Shown here: piece by piece, positions 9,938 to 20,647 of the stretch
Position numbering within the stretch: the first letter of the stretch is position 1
Layout: the number at the start of each line of letters is the position of its first letter
From: Capra hircus
Lineage: Eukaryota > Chordata > Mammalia > Artiodactyla > Bovidae
Direction: 5' to 3'
DNA length: 64,000 nucleotides
Assembly: GCF_001704415.2 (NCBI RefSeq)
Contig: NC_030826.1
Location: 59,911,362 to 59,975,361, forward strand
Made by a program: the position numbers and the translations under genes
The notes under the pieces: generated by a model
The model's database searches: none
What the model saw: only the letters and a program-made list of their open reading frames with translations
What the model was told of the DNA's origin: nothing

Positions 9938-10746
9938 AAAGCATTTTATGCTCAGACATGCAGATGACAGCACCCTTATGGCAGAAAGTGAAGAAGAACT
10001 GAAGAGCCTCTTGATGAAAGTGAAAGCAGAGAGTGAAAACGCTGGCTTAAAGCTCAACATTCAGAAAACGAAGATCATGGCATCTGGTCCCATCACTTCA
10101 TGGCAAATAGATGGGGAAACAGTGGAAACAGTGGCAGACTTTAACTTCGGGGACTCCAAAATCACTGCAGGTGGTGATTGCAGCCATGAAATTAAAAGAC
10201 GTTTACTCCTTGGAAGGAAAATTATGACCAACCTAGACAGCATATTAAAAAGCAGAGACATCACTTTTCCAACAAAGGTCTGTCTAGTCAAGGCTATGGT
10301 TTTTCCAGTAGTCATGTATGGACATGAGAGTTGGACCATAAAGAAAGCTGAGCACTGAATAATTGATGCTTTTGAACTGTGGTGTTGGAGAAGAGTCTTG
10401 AGAGTCCCTTGGACTGCAAGGAGATCCAACCAGTCCATCCTAAAGGAGATCAGTCCTGGGTGTTCATTGGAAAGACTGATGTCAAGCTGAAACTCCAATA
10501 CTTTGGCCACCTGATACAAAGAGCTGACTCATTGGAAAAGGCCCTGAGGCTGGGACAGATTGAAGGCAGGAAGAGAAGAGGACTACAGAGGATGAGATGG
10601 TTGGATGGCATCACTGACTCAATGGACATGAGTTTGGGAAAAGTCTGGGAGTTGGTGATGGACAGGGAGGCCTGGTGTGCTGCAGTCCATGGGGTCACAA
10701 AGAGTCGAGCACAACTGAGCAACTGAACTGAACTGAAAGCATTATA
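9938..10746 (+). mobile_element. BovB LINE, 3' 0.8 kb with reverse-transcriptase end
   Basis: Sense BovB at 9949-10735, bracketed by aaagcatttta (9938-9948) and aaagcattata (10736-10746). It starts inside the YADD motif region; here the motif is encoded as HADD (at about 9957), so tyrosine is replaced by histidine. A 136-codon frame (9948-10358) of RT C-terminal sequence ends at a premature TGA. Ends in (TGAAC)n. Confidence 0.95.
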
Positions 10747-10865
10747 TTATTTATCCAGAAAGCATTTTAATAGATTGTGTTAAAAATCGTTATGTTTCCT
10801 AATAATTTAGAACATAGTTTAAATAAATCTATCCTCCAGTCTTATGTAAAATGATATCTGTAGGG

Positions 10866-10920
10866 AGTGTGTGTGTGTGTGTGTGTGTGTGGGTGTGTGT
10901 GGGTGTGGGTGTGGGTGTGC
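10866..10920 (+). repeat. (GT)n microsatellite, interrupted by GGGT
   Basis: About 13 GT units followed by GGGTGT-type units. It directly precedes a Bov-A fragment; the pair is a likely length-polymorphic locus. Confidence 0.95.
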
Positions 10921-11045
10921 ATGTTAGTCACTCAGTTGTGTCTGACTCTTTCGACCCCATGGACTGTAGCTCATCAGGCTCCTCTGTCTTGGGATTTTCC
11001 AGGCCAGAATATGGGAGTGGGTTGCCATTTCCTCCTCCAGGCTTG
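10921..11045 (-). mobile_element. Bov-A SINE fragment, antisense
   Basis: Antisense BovA unit ('gttagtcactcagttgtgtctgactc' to 'gttgccatttcctcctcc'), lacking the tRNA head. It sits between two GT repeats. Confidence 0.9.
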
Positions 11046-11093
11046 AGGGAGTGGGGGTTGGTAGAAAAAAGAAGCATCATAGTATATATGTTT

Positions 11094-11137
11094 GCGTGCA
11101 TGAGTGTGTGTGTGTGTGTGTGCATGAGTGTGTGTTG
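11094..11137 (+). repeat. (GT)n microsatellite, second block
   Basis: GT run broken by 'gcatga'. With 10866-10920 it flanks the Bov-A fragment. Confidence 0.9.
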
Positions 11138-11219
11138 GCTTCAGTTGACAATCTAAGAAACTAATGAAATCATACTCCTGTTGTTTATAGGAAAAGAATG
11201 TTCCTTTCTGTGGGGGGTG

Positions 11220-11536
11220 ATTTTTTTATAATTGATTTTTACTGGAGTGTAGTTGATTTATAATGTTGTGTTAGTTTCTGCTATTCAGAAAAGAGAATAA
11301 GTTATACACGTCTATATAGCCCCCTTTTTAAAATGCATTCCCAGGAAGGTCATCACAGACCACTGGGTAGAGTCCCCTGTGCTGTAGGTCCTTATTCTCT
11401 GTTATATCTCGTCACATGTACCAGCCAATCCCAATCTCCCAGTGTATCTCTCCCCACCTCCCTTTCTTTCTTCATAATCACAAGTTTGTTTTCTACATCT
11501 GTGACTCTATTTCTGCTTGGTAAGTAAGTTCAGTTG
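11220..11536 (-). mobile_element. L1 LINE 3' end, antisense
   Basis: 'ttactggagtgtagttgatttataatgttg', 'gtagagtcccctgtgctgtaggtcc' and 'gtgactctatttctgcttggtaa' are ruminant L1 3'-UTR landmarks in antisense. 5' truncated. Confidence 0.88.
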
Positions 11537-12415
11537 GGGAATAGAATGTTCTGGAGCCGGTGTGATGGTGGACTCTCCAGAAGGCAGGAAATAAGGATAC
11601 CAAACACCCCACTTCCGGTTCCTGAGCCCATCTATCTGTCTCTGACCGCCCACAGAGCAGAGAGGCATAGGCTATGCTAGCTGAAGAGAGAAGGCAAGAC
11701 TGGACTCCTCCCGCCCCTTGAGCCGCTTCTCATAGAATAGAATCCACTGCAAGAAAACACAGAGCTCCCCAATGCACACTGAAAAGTGACCCGATTCTCA
11801 CTCATCAGATAGCAGCAGCACTTACTGACCTGGGCAACCCCACTTGGCTTGGCTATGGCCTTAATCAAAAGGCCGGTTCATTATTCCATTTGGAAATCAG
11901 TGAGATGAATCGTAATGAAAAGCCAGGGTTCTCTGCCAGGATTTAGCAAAGGCCATGAATAGCCCAGCTTAAAAGTTGAATTTCTTGTTTTCCTTCCTGT
12001 GTGGCTCTCTTTGAAAAGGCAAGAAAAGAGTCCATTTGATCTTTGGAAAGCCCATCTCAGAGTCCGAGGCATTGCCAACTGGTGAGGTTCACCCTGGGGC
12101 AGTGAAGCCTGGGGGCCATGAGGAATGGCATGGCCAGAGGACAAGTTCAGACACGAAGAGGAAGTAACACGGAGATTTTCATGCTGATGGTGAGGGTCGA
12201 GAGCAGATCCTTCTTCACAGGAAACAGCACGACCAAGGCAAGAGGGTCCTGGTGCAGTTCAGCTCTCCTCCATAGTGTAGCAGTTAGCTCTGCTCCAACA
12301 TGACATGCATGTTCTTAAAAGTCACCGTAATCTACCGAAATAATAATAATAAACCCCAAAGCTAGGACTTATGAAGAAAATAGGATTGAGGCATAAAACA
12401 AAAATTTCATCGCCA
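11537..12415. other. Unique DNA, nothing recognised
   Basis: No repeat landmark. Two minus-strand frames (11677-11868, 11881-12144) carry no recognisable domain and no consistent splice context. The moderate GC content (about 11830-12130) is unremarkable. Confidence 0.4.
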
Positions 12416-12465
12416 GGGACTTCCTTGGCGATCCAGTCCTTACGACTCAGTGCTTACAGTGTGAG
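12416..12465 (+). mobile_element. CHR-type SINE head fragment
   Basis: 'gggacttccttggcgatccagtcc' followed by 'gactcagtgcttacagtg' matches the CHR head ('ggacttccctggtggtccagtggttaagac'). Only the first 50 bp are recognisable. Confidence 0.6.
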
Positions 12466-13547
12466 TGAAAAAGAAACAGGCAGATACTTCATAGGAGAAC
12501 ACTGTTTCATTAAAGGTATTAAACCCCTTTGTCTATACTTCTTTGAAGACAAATATTTCCATTCCCTTTACGGAACCAGTATATTTGGCTTTCTCAGAGT
12601 AGGATGGTACAATTCTTTGTGAACTATCAATGACTGTGAGTCATGCTTCTTTCATTTTTTTTTCCCATAGAGATGAGAGATTATCAAAGCCTGAGACTTC
12701 ACTGTTGTCTAACTGTCCAAGCATTCCCAGCATTCCCCGCTAGATTTCTGGAGTTTTAAGCGAAGAAGAGAACCACATTACATTTAAAAACTCAGATTAT
12801 TTTTAAAGTGGGAACTCACATTTCTAATGCCCTACCCTTTCTGGGTTCCCATTGTGTCATTCTACATAGGAGATTTCTCTCATATGACTGTAATTTCTAG
12901 CATAACCCAGCTATTGGAATACAGCATCATGGCCTGCCTGTAATACCACCTGGGGTGACTTAGGTAAAGAGAGAGTGCCCCAAGATGAGTGGACCCTAGG
13001 AATTCAAGAAGCCGAGACTGAGCTGGGCAGCATATGGGGCCAGGCAGCATTGTATCAAGTTCACTTACTTGGCTCTGCTCTGGTCTCAGGACCTGGAGGA
13101 AAGCAGAGAGCAGTAAGCAGTCGCAAATACTCCTGTCCGATCAGCACTAAACCTGTGACAGGTGATGGGCTGTCCAGGTCCCCGGGGAAGAGGAGACAAA
13201 ACATGAGAAGGGTCCGGAAGCGGGAACAGCCAGCTGAAGCTCCCAAATGGAAGTAATTTGAACATAAAAAGAGCAAGAAATTGCATACTACTGTTGACAA
13301 CACAAATGCACAGTTATTGTCAGTAAAATGTAAAAACTAACTATTGCAGAAGTGATTTCTGAAATATAATAAAAGGTAGATTCTGGGTCATTTTATTCAA
13401 TCTCATCAAGCAATTGACATGTCTGGGCTTTACAGAGCATTCAAATGAGATGCGTGAACATATCAGTGTGGGAAACAGCAGATGTATATTAAATACAATT
13501 GAAATGGAAAATGTTGAAGACACACTCGGATTATATATTTTGAAAAC
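12466..13547. other. Unique DNA, nothing recognised
   Basis: No clear repeat. A 93-codon plus-strand frame (12975-13256) overlaps two minus-strand frames in the same place, as expected for stop-poor sequence rather than coding sequence. Confidence 0.4.
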
Positions 13548-13712
13548 CACTGGTCTTACAATTGAGAGCTCTAGCCTGTGGTCCCAACTTTGCCACTTAC
13601 TAAACTGTGACCTTGGGATGTCATTTAACTTTCCTTCCTCTCTGTTTTTCATCTATAAAATGAAGATGACTAAAGTAAAATCTAAGATTTCTTCCAGTCT
13701 AGAAATTCCATG
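13548..13712 (+). mobile_element. MIR SINE
   Basis: Nearly complete MIR core in sense: 'tgccacttactaaactgtgaccttgggatgtcatttaac', 'catctataaaatgaagatgac', 'cttccagtctagaaattcc'. Well above chance and in the right order. Confidence 0.85.
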
Positions 13713-14061
13713 AACATTCCATAATACCATCCAGACATTTATTTGGAACGTATTATTCAAGGAGCTTAAGCTAGAGCTTTAGTCACCTCCTTCTCTCTTA
13801 CTTTCTTTTTAACATACAACCTGATTATCATACAGTTTTTAGTGTTGTAACAGATTTGAATGAACCAAGTCAAATTACTTTACCAGAAAGGTAGCTGTGT
13901 AATATGTGATTCAGATATTTGGTAATATTGCTGGCCTAGAACATGCCAATCAATTCTCTGTGTAAACCGAGCTCTAAGTGTATACATTCTAATTCAGGAG
14001 TGGGATTTTCATCTGCAACAAATAATATGGTCTCTCAACACAGTGAGTTGGAAATTATTTG
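13713..14061. other. Unique AT-rich DNA, nothing recognised
   Basis: No repeat landmark and no open frame of note. Confidence 0.4.
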
Positions 14062-14130
14062 TGTTTGAGGGAAGACTGGCATTTTATAGTCCATGGGGTT
14101 TCAAAGAGTTGGATACAATTTAGCAAGTGA
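14062..14130 (+). mobile_element. Bov-A SINE 3' remnant
   Basis: 'tatagtccatggggtttcaaagagttggatacaatttagcaa' is the last part of a BovA unit in sense, strongly truncated, with a CA-rich tail. Confidence 0.8.
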
Positions 14131-14757
14131 AGACACACACACAAATGGTAGTGAGTAGAGAATAGAATTTACACATGGACCTGCTCCCTTAGCTTGTCCC
14201 AACTCGGGATGAGATGATGATGGTAGTATTTGGAGGGGTGGAAAAAATGTGTGTTATTTCTAAAAATGAAGCCAAATTCTGTCACAGAAACACAGCCATC
14301 CTGGCACCCGGATCCTGAATATTTTTGTTCCTCACCGTTTACTATTTGTTGGGTTGGTCAGTGAACAAAGAAGGGAAGTTATTCCAAAACAACCAGATGG
14401 AAAATCATAAGCTCAGTGAAACCTGAGAATTGTCTGAACAAGTGCCACACGCAGCAAAGTGGTGGTGCCAGAAACTGACTGCAACTCCCCAAACCCCAGG
14501 AATGGCATCTGCGTGCTACAGGTGGGCTGGAAAATCTAATCTTGTTATCCTTCCAACTTCCAAAAAGCAGCACCTGCTCTGTGTGTAGAAGAAATCAGTA
14601 CCTCTACATCAAGCAGGGCTCAGTGGGCATTTAAAAGTCATAAAATAAAATCGCTTGAAATTGTAGAGCTCGGATGGTGACATCTTTATGCTATTGGTAA
14701 AAGGCCATGGTGCCCACTTTCTAGGGAGCAGGGTTCTCTTCAGAGCTCTCTAACATA
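14131..14757. other. Unique DNA, nothing recognised
   Basis: No repeat or coding feature that I can support. Confidence 0.4.
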
Positions 14758-14962
14758 AAGCTGCTGCTAAGTCACTTCAGTCGTGTCTGACTCTGCGTGA
14801 CCCCTTAGATGGCAGCCCACCAGGCTCCCCTGTCCCTGGGATTCTCCAGGCAAGAACACTGGAGTGGGTTGCCATTTCCTTCTCCAATGCATAAAAGTGA
14901 AAAGTGAAAGGGAAGTTGCTCAGTCGTGTCCGACTCTTCGCGACCCCATGGACCGCACTATA
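14758..14962 (-). mobile_element. Bov-A2 dimeric SINE, antisense, truncated
   Basis: One complete BovA monomer (14764-14885), the Bov-A2 linker ('gcataaaagtgaaaagtgaaag'), then the start of a second monomer that stops after 'accccatggaccgc'. The linker is diagnostic for Bov-A2 as opposed to Bov-tA. Confidence 0.92.
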
Positions 14963-15009
14963 TGCTAATGATGCAATTCTAGTAATGGGAATTTACCATG
15001 AAGCCTAGT

Positions 15010-15249
15010 AAACCAAGGGAAGAAAAAGATAAGCCTGCATGCTCAGTCATGTCTGACTGTGCGACCCCATAGATTGTAGCCCACCAGGCTCCTCTGTCCA
15101 TGGGATTCTCCAGGCAAGAATACTGGAGTGGATTGCCATGCCCTCCTCCAGGGGATCTTCCTGACCCAGGGATTGAACCCCTGTCTCTTGCACTGCAAGC
15201 AGATTCGTTACTGCTTGAGCCATCAGGGAAGCCCAACAAGCCAAGGGAA
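15010..15249 (-). mobile_element. Bov-tA SINE, antisense, with target-site duplication
   Basis: Full antisense Bov-tA (15022-15237). Flanks aaaccaagggaa (15010-15021) and aagccaagggaa (15238-15249) differ at one base. Confidence 0.94.
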
Positions 15250-15559
15250 ACAATTACACACACAGCGTGTCCTGTTCTTTTGGTCTTCAGTCGGATGACC
15301 ATTTGAGAACGAGGACCCTTTTTACTGCATCTGAATTGTTCTTGTTCTGGATACTTGCTGAGGGGAAGCGTATATCATAACAAAGGAATTAAAAAGTAGA
15401 TTTGTTCTATATGTTCTTATTTTCCCCCAAAACAGATAAAAATCCTTTTCTACCGACTATTAGATAGAGAATCACTGCAGGAGGAAAGAATTCACTTGAA
15501 AACAACCCTCTGGAGCTATTAATAGCAGCTGTGTTCTGTGTAGCATTTGCTAAAGGCCT
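15250..15559. other. Unique DNA, nothing recognised
   Basis: AT-rich, no repeat landmark. Confidence 0.4.
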
Positions 15560-15760
15560 GGCAGTATATAAAGTGTTTGAAGCATGTTATCATATTTAAT
15601 CCTCGTGACCTCAGGAGTCAACACAAAATTATCACTCCTGTTGTACAAATAAAAATAGGAGCCTTGAAGGGAACCTCAGTGTCACGCGGCTACACAGGAG
15701 CCTGGCGTCTCTTTATTATGACTCTTGCTAGTACACACACTTTAGCCTGTGGTTCTTGGG
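15560..15760 (-). mobile_element. MIR SINE fragment, antisense
   Basis: 'atgttatcatatttaatcctcgtgacc', 'attatcactcctgttgtacaaataaaaatagg' and 'cagtgtcacgcggctac' follow the MIR antisense order (tctcatttaatcctcacaac, attttacagatgagg, ggtcacacagc). Diverged. Confidence 0.65.
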
Positions 15761-16910
15761 ACCGATCACAAGTGAACTCAATGTTTTTAAATGCGAAATC
15801 TCTTCTTGAATGAAAACGGATGTCTTACAGGTATCCTTCAGGGAGAAAAACGCAAACCGGCAGAGCCCAACTCTTGAGTGAAGGTTCATTATCCTGGAAG
15901 CAAGGAACTTGGAATTGACACTTGTCCAAATGCTCGTCCTAGCCTCATCTTCACGGTGCATGCTGTGGACCTAGATGTTGCGTTAGGCACTTTTCTTCCT
16001 TGAATTCTCCCCATTTCATGAAAATACTTGTTTTCCTCTGAGTGTTCGCAGAGAGCTTCCTTGGTCCCAGACATGATTTTCAAGGTCCTCGGGAGAAACA
16101 GCCAGGCTAACTTCCTGGAGGTCAGAGCGACTCTGCTGAGTTCCTGAAACAACTGAGCCCATGAAACTGATGCCGATCTGGAAGTTCCTAGATGTTCCGA
16201 GCGCCCAAACCACGCTGGGGTGGTGGAAAGAGAAAGTCACAAACTGTTTCCGTGGGATTTTCACTGGCCACTCCAAGGAGCAAGTTGAAATTCAAGAACT
16301 TGACAAGATCTCCGCAAAGACAAAGAATTGTGAGGCTGGAAAGAGTTGGATCAGCGTCATTTCAAAATCTACTGAAGGAGTTCCCTCCATTTCATGCACT
16401 CCTATACTGTGTTTTAGGTTTGAGGTCTCTTTGGTCCCTCCCTTCCCTGCCCCTGCAGAGGCTCATTTCCATTCTAACAACAGCCATCCCACATTTTAAA
16501 TCTTACTAGAATGTTTTCTTTAACAGTCTATTTTCTAGGCTGTGCCACTTTTGCTATTATTATCATGGGTGAAATGACCAAATTTTGTGGAAGAAAATCA
16601 GCAGAATATGTTTCTGATTTATGAGTTTATTTCTGAATAAACAAAATGTGATTATCCTTTTAATGAATTGCCTTTACTGAAAAGCATATGAAGGGTCATG
16701 GCAGACTGCCCTAGACAACCTGATTTGCATTGTCATGGGGCATGTTTCCTAATCATTAAACAAAAATAACAGTCACTGTTATGAAAAACCTTAAAGGCTT
16801 AGCAACTTTAATTATCCTAGCAGTTCAAAACACAACTTATCATCTTGAAAGTAAGGAGCACATTTACGTTACAAGTCAAAGTCATTATTTGGGTTCAGTA
16901 AGATGTGGTG
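15761..16910. other. Unique DNA with overlapping chance frames
   Basis: No repeat recognised. At 16016-16509 several frames on both strands are open (112 and 105 codons plus, 86-87 minus). None shows a recognisable domain or a consistent reading bias, so I do not call a gene. Confidence 0.4.
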
Positions 16911-17131
16911 GGCTTCCAAAGTGGCGCTTTAGTGTTAAAGATCCAGCCTGCCAAGGCAGGAGACATAAGAGACCAGGGTGCCATCTCTGGGTCAGGAAGG
17001 TCCCCTGGAGGAGGGCACAGCAGCCCACTCCAGTGTTCTTGCCTGGAGAATCTCATGGACAGAGGAGCCTGGTGGGCTACCGTCCATGGGGTTGCAGAGT
17101 CGCAACTGAAGTAATTGAGCATGCATGCAGG
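16911..17131 (+). mobile_element. Bov-tA SINE, sense
   Basis: Begins 'gggcttccaaagtggcgc', with 'gccaaggcaggagacataagag' in the head and a complete BovA part ending 'gagcatgcatgcagg'. The B box is altered ('gccatctctggg'), so its pol III promoter is probably weakened. Confidence 0.92.
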
Positions 17132-17610
17132 ATGTGACAGTATTTCTTATAATATTCTGAAATCCATATGTTCAAAGCTATTTTTAAAATACAAAGGACT
17201 CATATATTCATGCATTAAAGCACACAAGAGCCCTTTAGTAATTCTTCCCCCTCCCCAGTTCTGTCTCCATAATCTGTTACTGGAGATCTTCCAAGGGAAA
17301 TGCCAGACAACCAAAGACACAGTTTTGTCCCAAGCTACCATTTAGTAGGTGCAATCTGGTCTCATTCTGGCCTTTCAATTTTATTTTCTACTATCTCACA
17401 GTACTCTGATCCATGGCATTCCAGAAAGATGGGCTCCACAAATAATCAGAAGCAAACAAACAAACAGAAAAATGGGGGGAGGGAGCAAGAGCTGGGAGGA
17501 CCAAGGAAAGAGTCTGCTCCACGCTGGAAAAATTGTCCGCTTTCTCACTTTCCAAGTAAATTTTTTCATCTTGTTTTCCTTTCCTTTTGCCTTCAATATG
17601 TCCTTTTAGC
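17132..17610. other. Unique DNA, nothing recognised
   Basis: Contains a short (AAAC)n run near 17453-17467 and purine-rich sequence at 17470-17515; otherwise no feature. Confidence 0.4.
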
Positions 17611-18173
17611 TGGTGATGCCATCCAACCATCTCACCCTCTGTCATCCCCTTCTGCTCCTGCCTTCAATCTTTCCCAGCATCAGGGACTTTGCCAATGAGT
17701 CGGCTTGTCACATCAGGTGGCCAAAGTATTGGAGCTTCAGCATCAGTCCTTCCAATAATATTCAGGACTGATTTCCTTTAGGGTGGGCTGGTTGGATCCC
17801 CTTACTCTTCAAGAGACTCTCAAGAGTCTCCTCCAGCACCACAATCTGAGAGCATCAGATCTTCAGTGCTCAGCCTTCTTTATGGTCCAACTCTTACATC
17901 TGTACGTGACTACAGGAAAAACCACAACTTTGACTATATGGACCTTTATTGCCAAAGTGATGTCTTTGCTTTTTATACGCTGTCCATGTTTCTTTCTTTT
18001 TATGGCTGTGGTCACCGTTGGCAGTGATTTTGGAGTCAAGGAAAGAAAATCTCTCACTGTCTCCATTGTTTCCCCTTCTATCTGCCATGAAGTGATGGGA
18101 CCGGATGCCATGACCTTAGGCTTTTGAACTGAGTCTCCGCCAGCTTTTTCACTCTCCTCCCTCACCCTCTTCT
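17611..18173 (-). mobile_element. BovB LINE internal fragment with broken RT end, antisense
   Basis: Antisense BovB lacking its 3' terminal repeat. Landmarks: 'catctcaccctctgtcatcc', 'ggtggccaaagtattggagc', 'ggcagtgattttggag', 'tgaagtgatgggaccggatgcc'. The coding strand is disrupted by substitutions and indels, with the minus-strand frame 17863-18345 running into unrelated sequence. Confidence 0.92.
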
Positions 18174-18629
18174 TGCTTCCTACTCCCACTGATCCCACAG
18201 AATCCACTGTGACCACTGGAGACCACAACATAGGAGACCCCCGCAGACAGCTCAGCAGCCCCACACCAGCTACTGGTCCCTGTGTCCACACATACAAGTC
18301 TCGGCCACTCCACCCTACTCCTGACTCAATCAAAGGGCCATCCATAGGAGGCAGAATGTGTCTTTAGTGTGGAAATGGGTCCATGTATTTGTCTAGTTGA
18401 GAAAGTTTATAAAGTCCATAACAGCTAGATATACTGTACCACTGACTTACAAGAGATTTGTACATCCTTAATAAACCCTCCCCTCCTTCCTAGGCAAAGT
18501 ATGTTCTTCCCCAGCACATCATTCAGGGTCTCCCATCACACTGATGACTGCCAATGATAACTGTTTATAAGCACGACTCTCTTCCTCACCATGCTGTGAA
18601 CTGCTCAAGGCCCTGAAAAATGGAATGAA
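18174..18629. other. Unique DNA, nothing recognised
   Basis: Begins at the ragged edge of the BovB. No repeat or coding signal. Confidence 0.4.
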
Positions 18630-18914
18630 AGTGAAAGTCACTCAGTGTTGTCCGACTCTTTGTGACCCCACAGACTCTACAGTCCATGGAATTCTCCAAG
18701 CCAGAATACTGGAGTGGGTAGCCTTTCCCTTCTCCAGGGGATCTTCCCAACCCAGGGATCAAACCCAGGCCTCGCACACTGCAGGCGGATTCTTTACAAG
18801 CTGAAAGAATACTGGAGTGGGCAGCCTATCCCTTCTCCAGCGGATCTTCCTGACCCAGGGATCGAACTGGAATCTCCTGCACTGTGTTTACCAACTGAGC
18901 TATCAGGGAAGCCA
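18630..18914 (-). mobile_element. Bov-tA SINE, antisense, with internal duplication
   Basis: An antisense Bov-tA reads normally to 'ggattctttacaagctg' (18803), then restarts at 'agaatactggagtgggcagcc' and runs through the middle and tRNA head a second time to 'gctatcagggaagcc'. The repeated part is about 110 bp. Confidence 0.88.
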
Positions 18915-18929
18915 GGATGGAATATTTCC

Positions 18930-19455
18930 TGCCATATTAGTAAATAAAGGACGTCAGAGTCATCAGCAACGGCAGCAACCATGGATGGGGAGCTGGCAAG
19001 CCCTGAGGGAACTCAGGAAGGAAAGCGTATATCTGCCATCCAGCAGCCATCGGACTGCAGCCACTCTCCATGGTGAGCCCCGCCCCCCCCCGCCCCCCAG
19101 GAAATGCAGGATGTGAAAACACAGGATACCGGCCCCAGAGAGCTGAGATGAAATATCAAAGGAATGATTTCAGTGAGCCCAGAGTCTTACATCTTCCTGT
19201 CCATAGTACAGCACTAAATTCCTTACCTTGAGCTCTCTGGTTTTCTTTAATTAACAATAACCTTCTCATTTTCAGGGTACCTGCCCCTTGTTGCAAAACT
19301 TCTATCTAACCTGGCTTCTTCCCCAACCTCCTCAGAGCAGTTCTCTCAGGGTCCCTCGATATACTGCCTCCCGAGCTTGAAGTCCTCAGCGTTCCTGCTG
19401 AATAAGACATAGCTCTTACCTTTGAGGTCAGCCCTGTCTCCATCACGCTGGAATC
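18930..19455 (+). mobile_element. Probable ruminant ERV1 solo LTR
   Basis: The stretch 'attaacaataaccttc ... ggtacctgccccttgttgcaaaacttc ... cctcctcagagcagttctctcaggg ... ctgaataagacatagctctta' has the layout of a class I LTR: pyrimidine-rich U3/R end and a degenerate polyadenylation signal (aataag at 19401). No internal retroviral genes adjoin it. Edges and subfamily are uncertain. Confidence 0.55.
19078..19098 (+). repeat. C-rich tract
   Basis: Runs of three, nine and six C broken by single G. The complementary strand could form a G-rich secondary structure. Confidence 0.8.
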
Positions 19456-20435
19456 CACCATTGACCCTTCGGTCTCTCTAACCCTTTATGTCACTGATGG
19501 ACAAGGGGCATTCCATACTGGCTTTTTAAGTAAATATACAAATGAACAAATAAGTCACCTCTGGTTGTCCTTCACATGAACGAATGCCTTGTCCCTAAGG
19601 AAAATATGGCATATGTTCTTTTGCAACTATCCTTTATCAGGAGGTAGGTAGGAGATCTGAATTGCTTCCTCAGCCTGATCCTGTTGACTCGACTACACTA
19701 CGAAGGAAAAGCTGCGGCCTTCCTATTTGCTAGCCGTAAACGTGCTTGCCCTTGACTGGCCTTCAGTAGCCTGTTCCCAGCTCCTCAATGACCTCTGCAC
19801 ATAGACAGAAATACAGCTTCTGACCTTGGCATGGACACATTGTGACAAGGGAATCCACATTTTCTAGCTGGTTAAACCTGACCTTGATTCTTTATCAACC
19901 CTATTCAACATGAGGGTGCTTTGAAGACCTATGAAGTCAGCCTCAGGACTCAAAACAGAACGAAAGACTGGCATTGAAATCAATGGTTGTCATGAGATTA
20001 GATATATTCAAAGAATTTTTTTTAATTAAATGATTCAATTGTACTTAGAATCTAGGTTGGTATATCTTCAATAACATTTCCCATTGCATTAGGAGCAAAA
20101 TAATTAAATTGGATAGTCTAGTTTTCAAAGTCAATCATTCCCAGTTTTGCAGGAATTCCAGAAAACAAAAATTGTCGCCAAGGCCAGAGTAGCTCATGTT
20201 AAGAGGAAAAAGTCCACGAATCTAATTCCCAGTCCCTGCCCCCATCCCAGGAAAGGGATCCTCAACATTAGGGATCTGCCTCTGAAGAAGAAAGGATTCT
20301 AGAGACACAGCTGAGAAAGAGAAACAAAAACCCAAGGTGAATCTGTCTTTACACGTTTCAGTGAACAACAGTTGAGTTGTTTAAGTAATAACTGAGTGTT
20401 TAGTCTTTGACATAAGTTAGTTTCTGAATTCTGTT
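19456..20435. other. Unique DNA, nothing recognised
   Basis: No repeat or open frame that can be supported. Confidence 0.4.
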
Positions 20436-20647
20436 CAGTGTTAGTGTTAGTTGCTCAGTCACGTCCAACTCTTTGCAACCCCATGGACTGTAAACAGCCA
20501 GCCTCCTCGGTCCATGGGCTTCTCCAGGCAAGAATACTGGAGTGGGTTTCCATTCCCTTCTCCAGGGGATCTTCTTGACCCACTGATCAAACCCAGATCC
20601 TCTGCCTTGCAGGCACATTGTTTACCATCTGAGCCACCTGGGAAGCC
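20436..20647 (-). mobile_element. Bov-tA SINE, antisense
   Basis: Complete antisense Bov-tA, from 'gtgttagtgttagttgctcagtcacgtcc' to 'gagccacctgggaagcc'. The head B box reads 'gatcaaaccc'. Confidence 0.93.

Noticed and set aside
16016..16509. Several open frames on both strands in repeat-free DNA
   Set aside because: Overlapping frames in different phases, no domain, no splice context. Stop-poor sequence by chance is the simpler reading.
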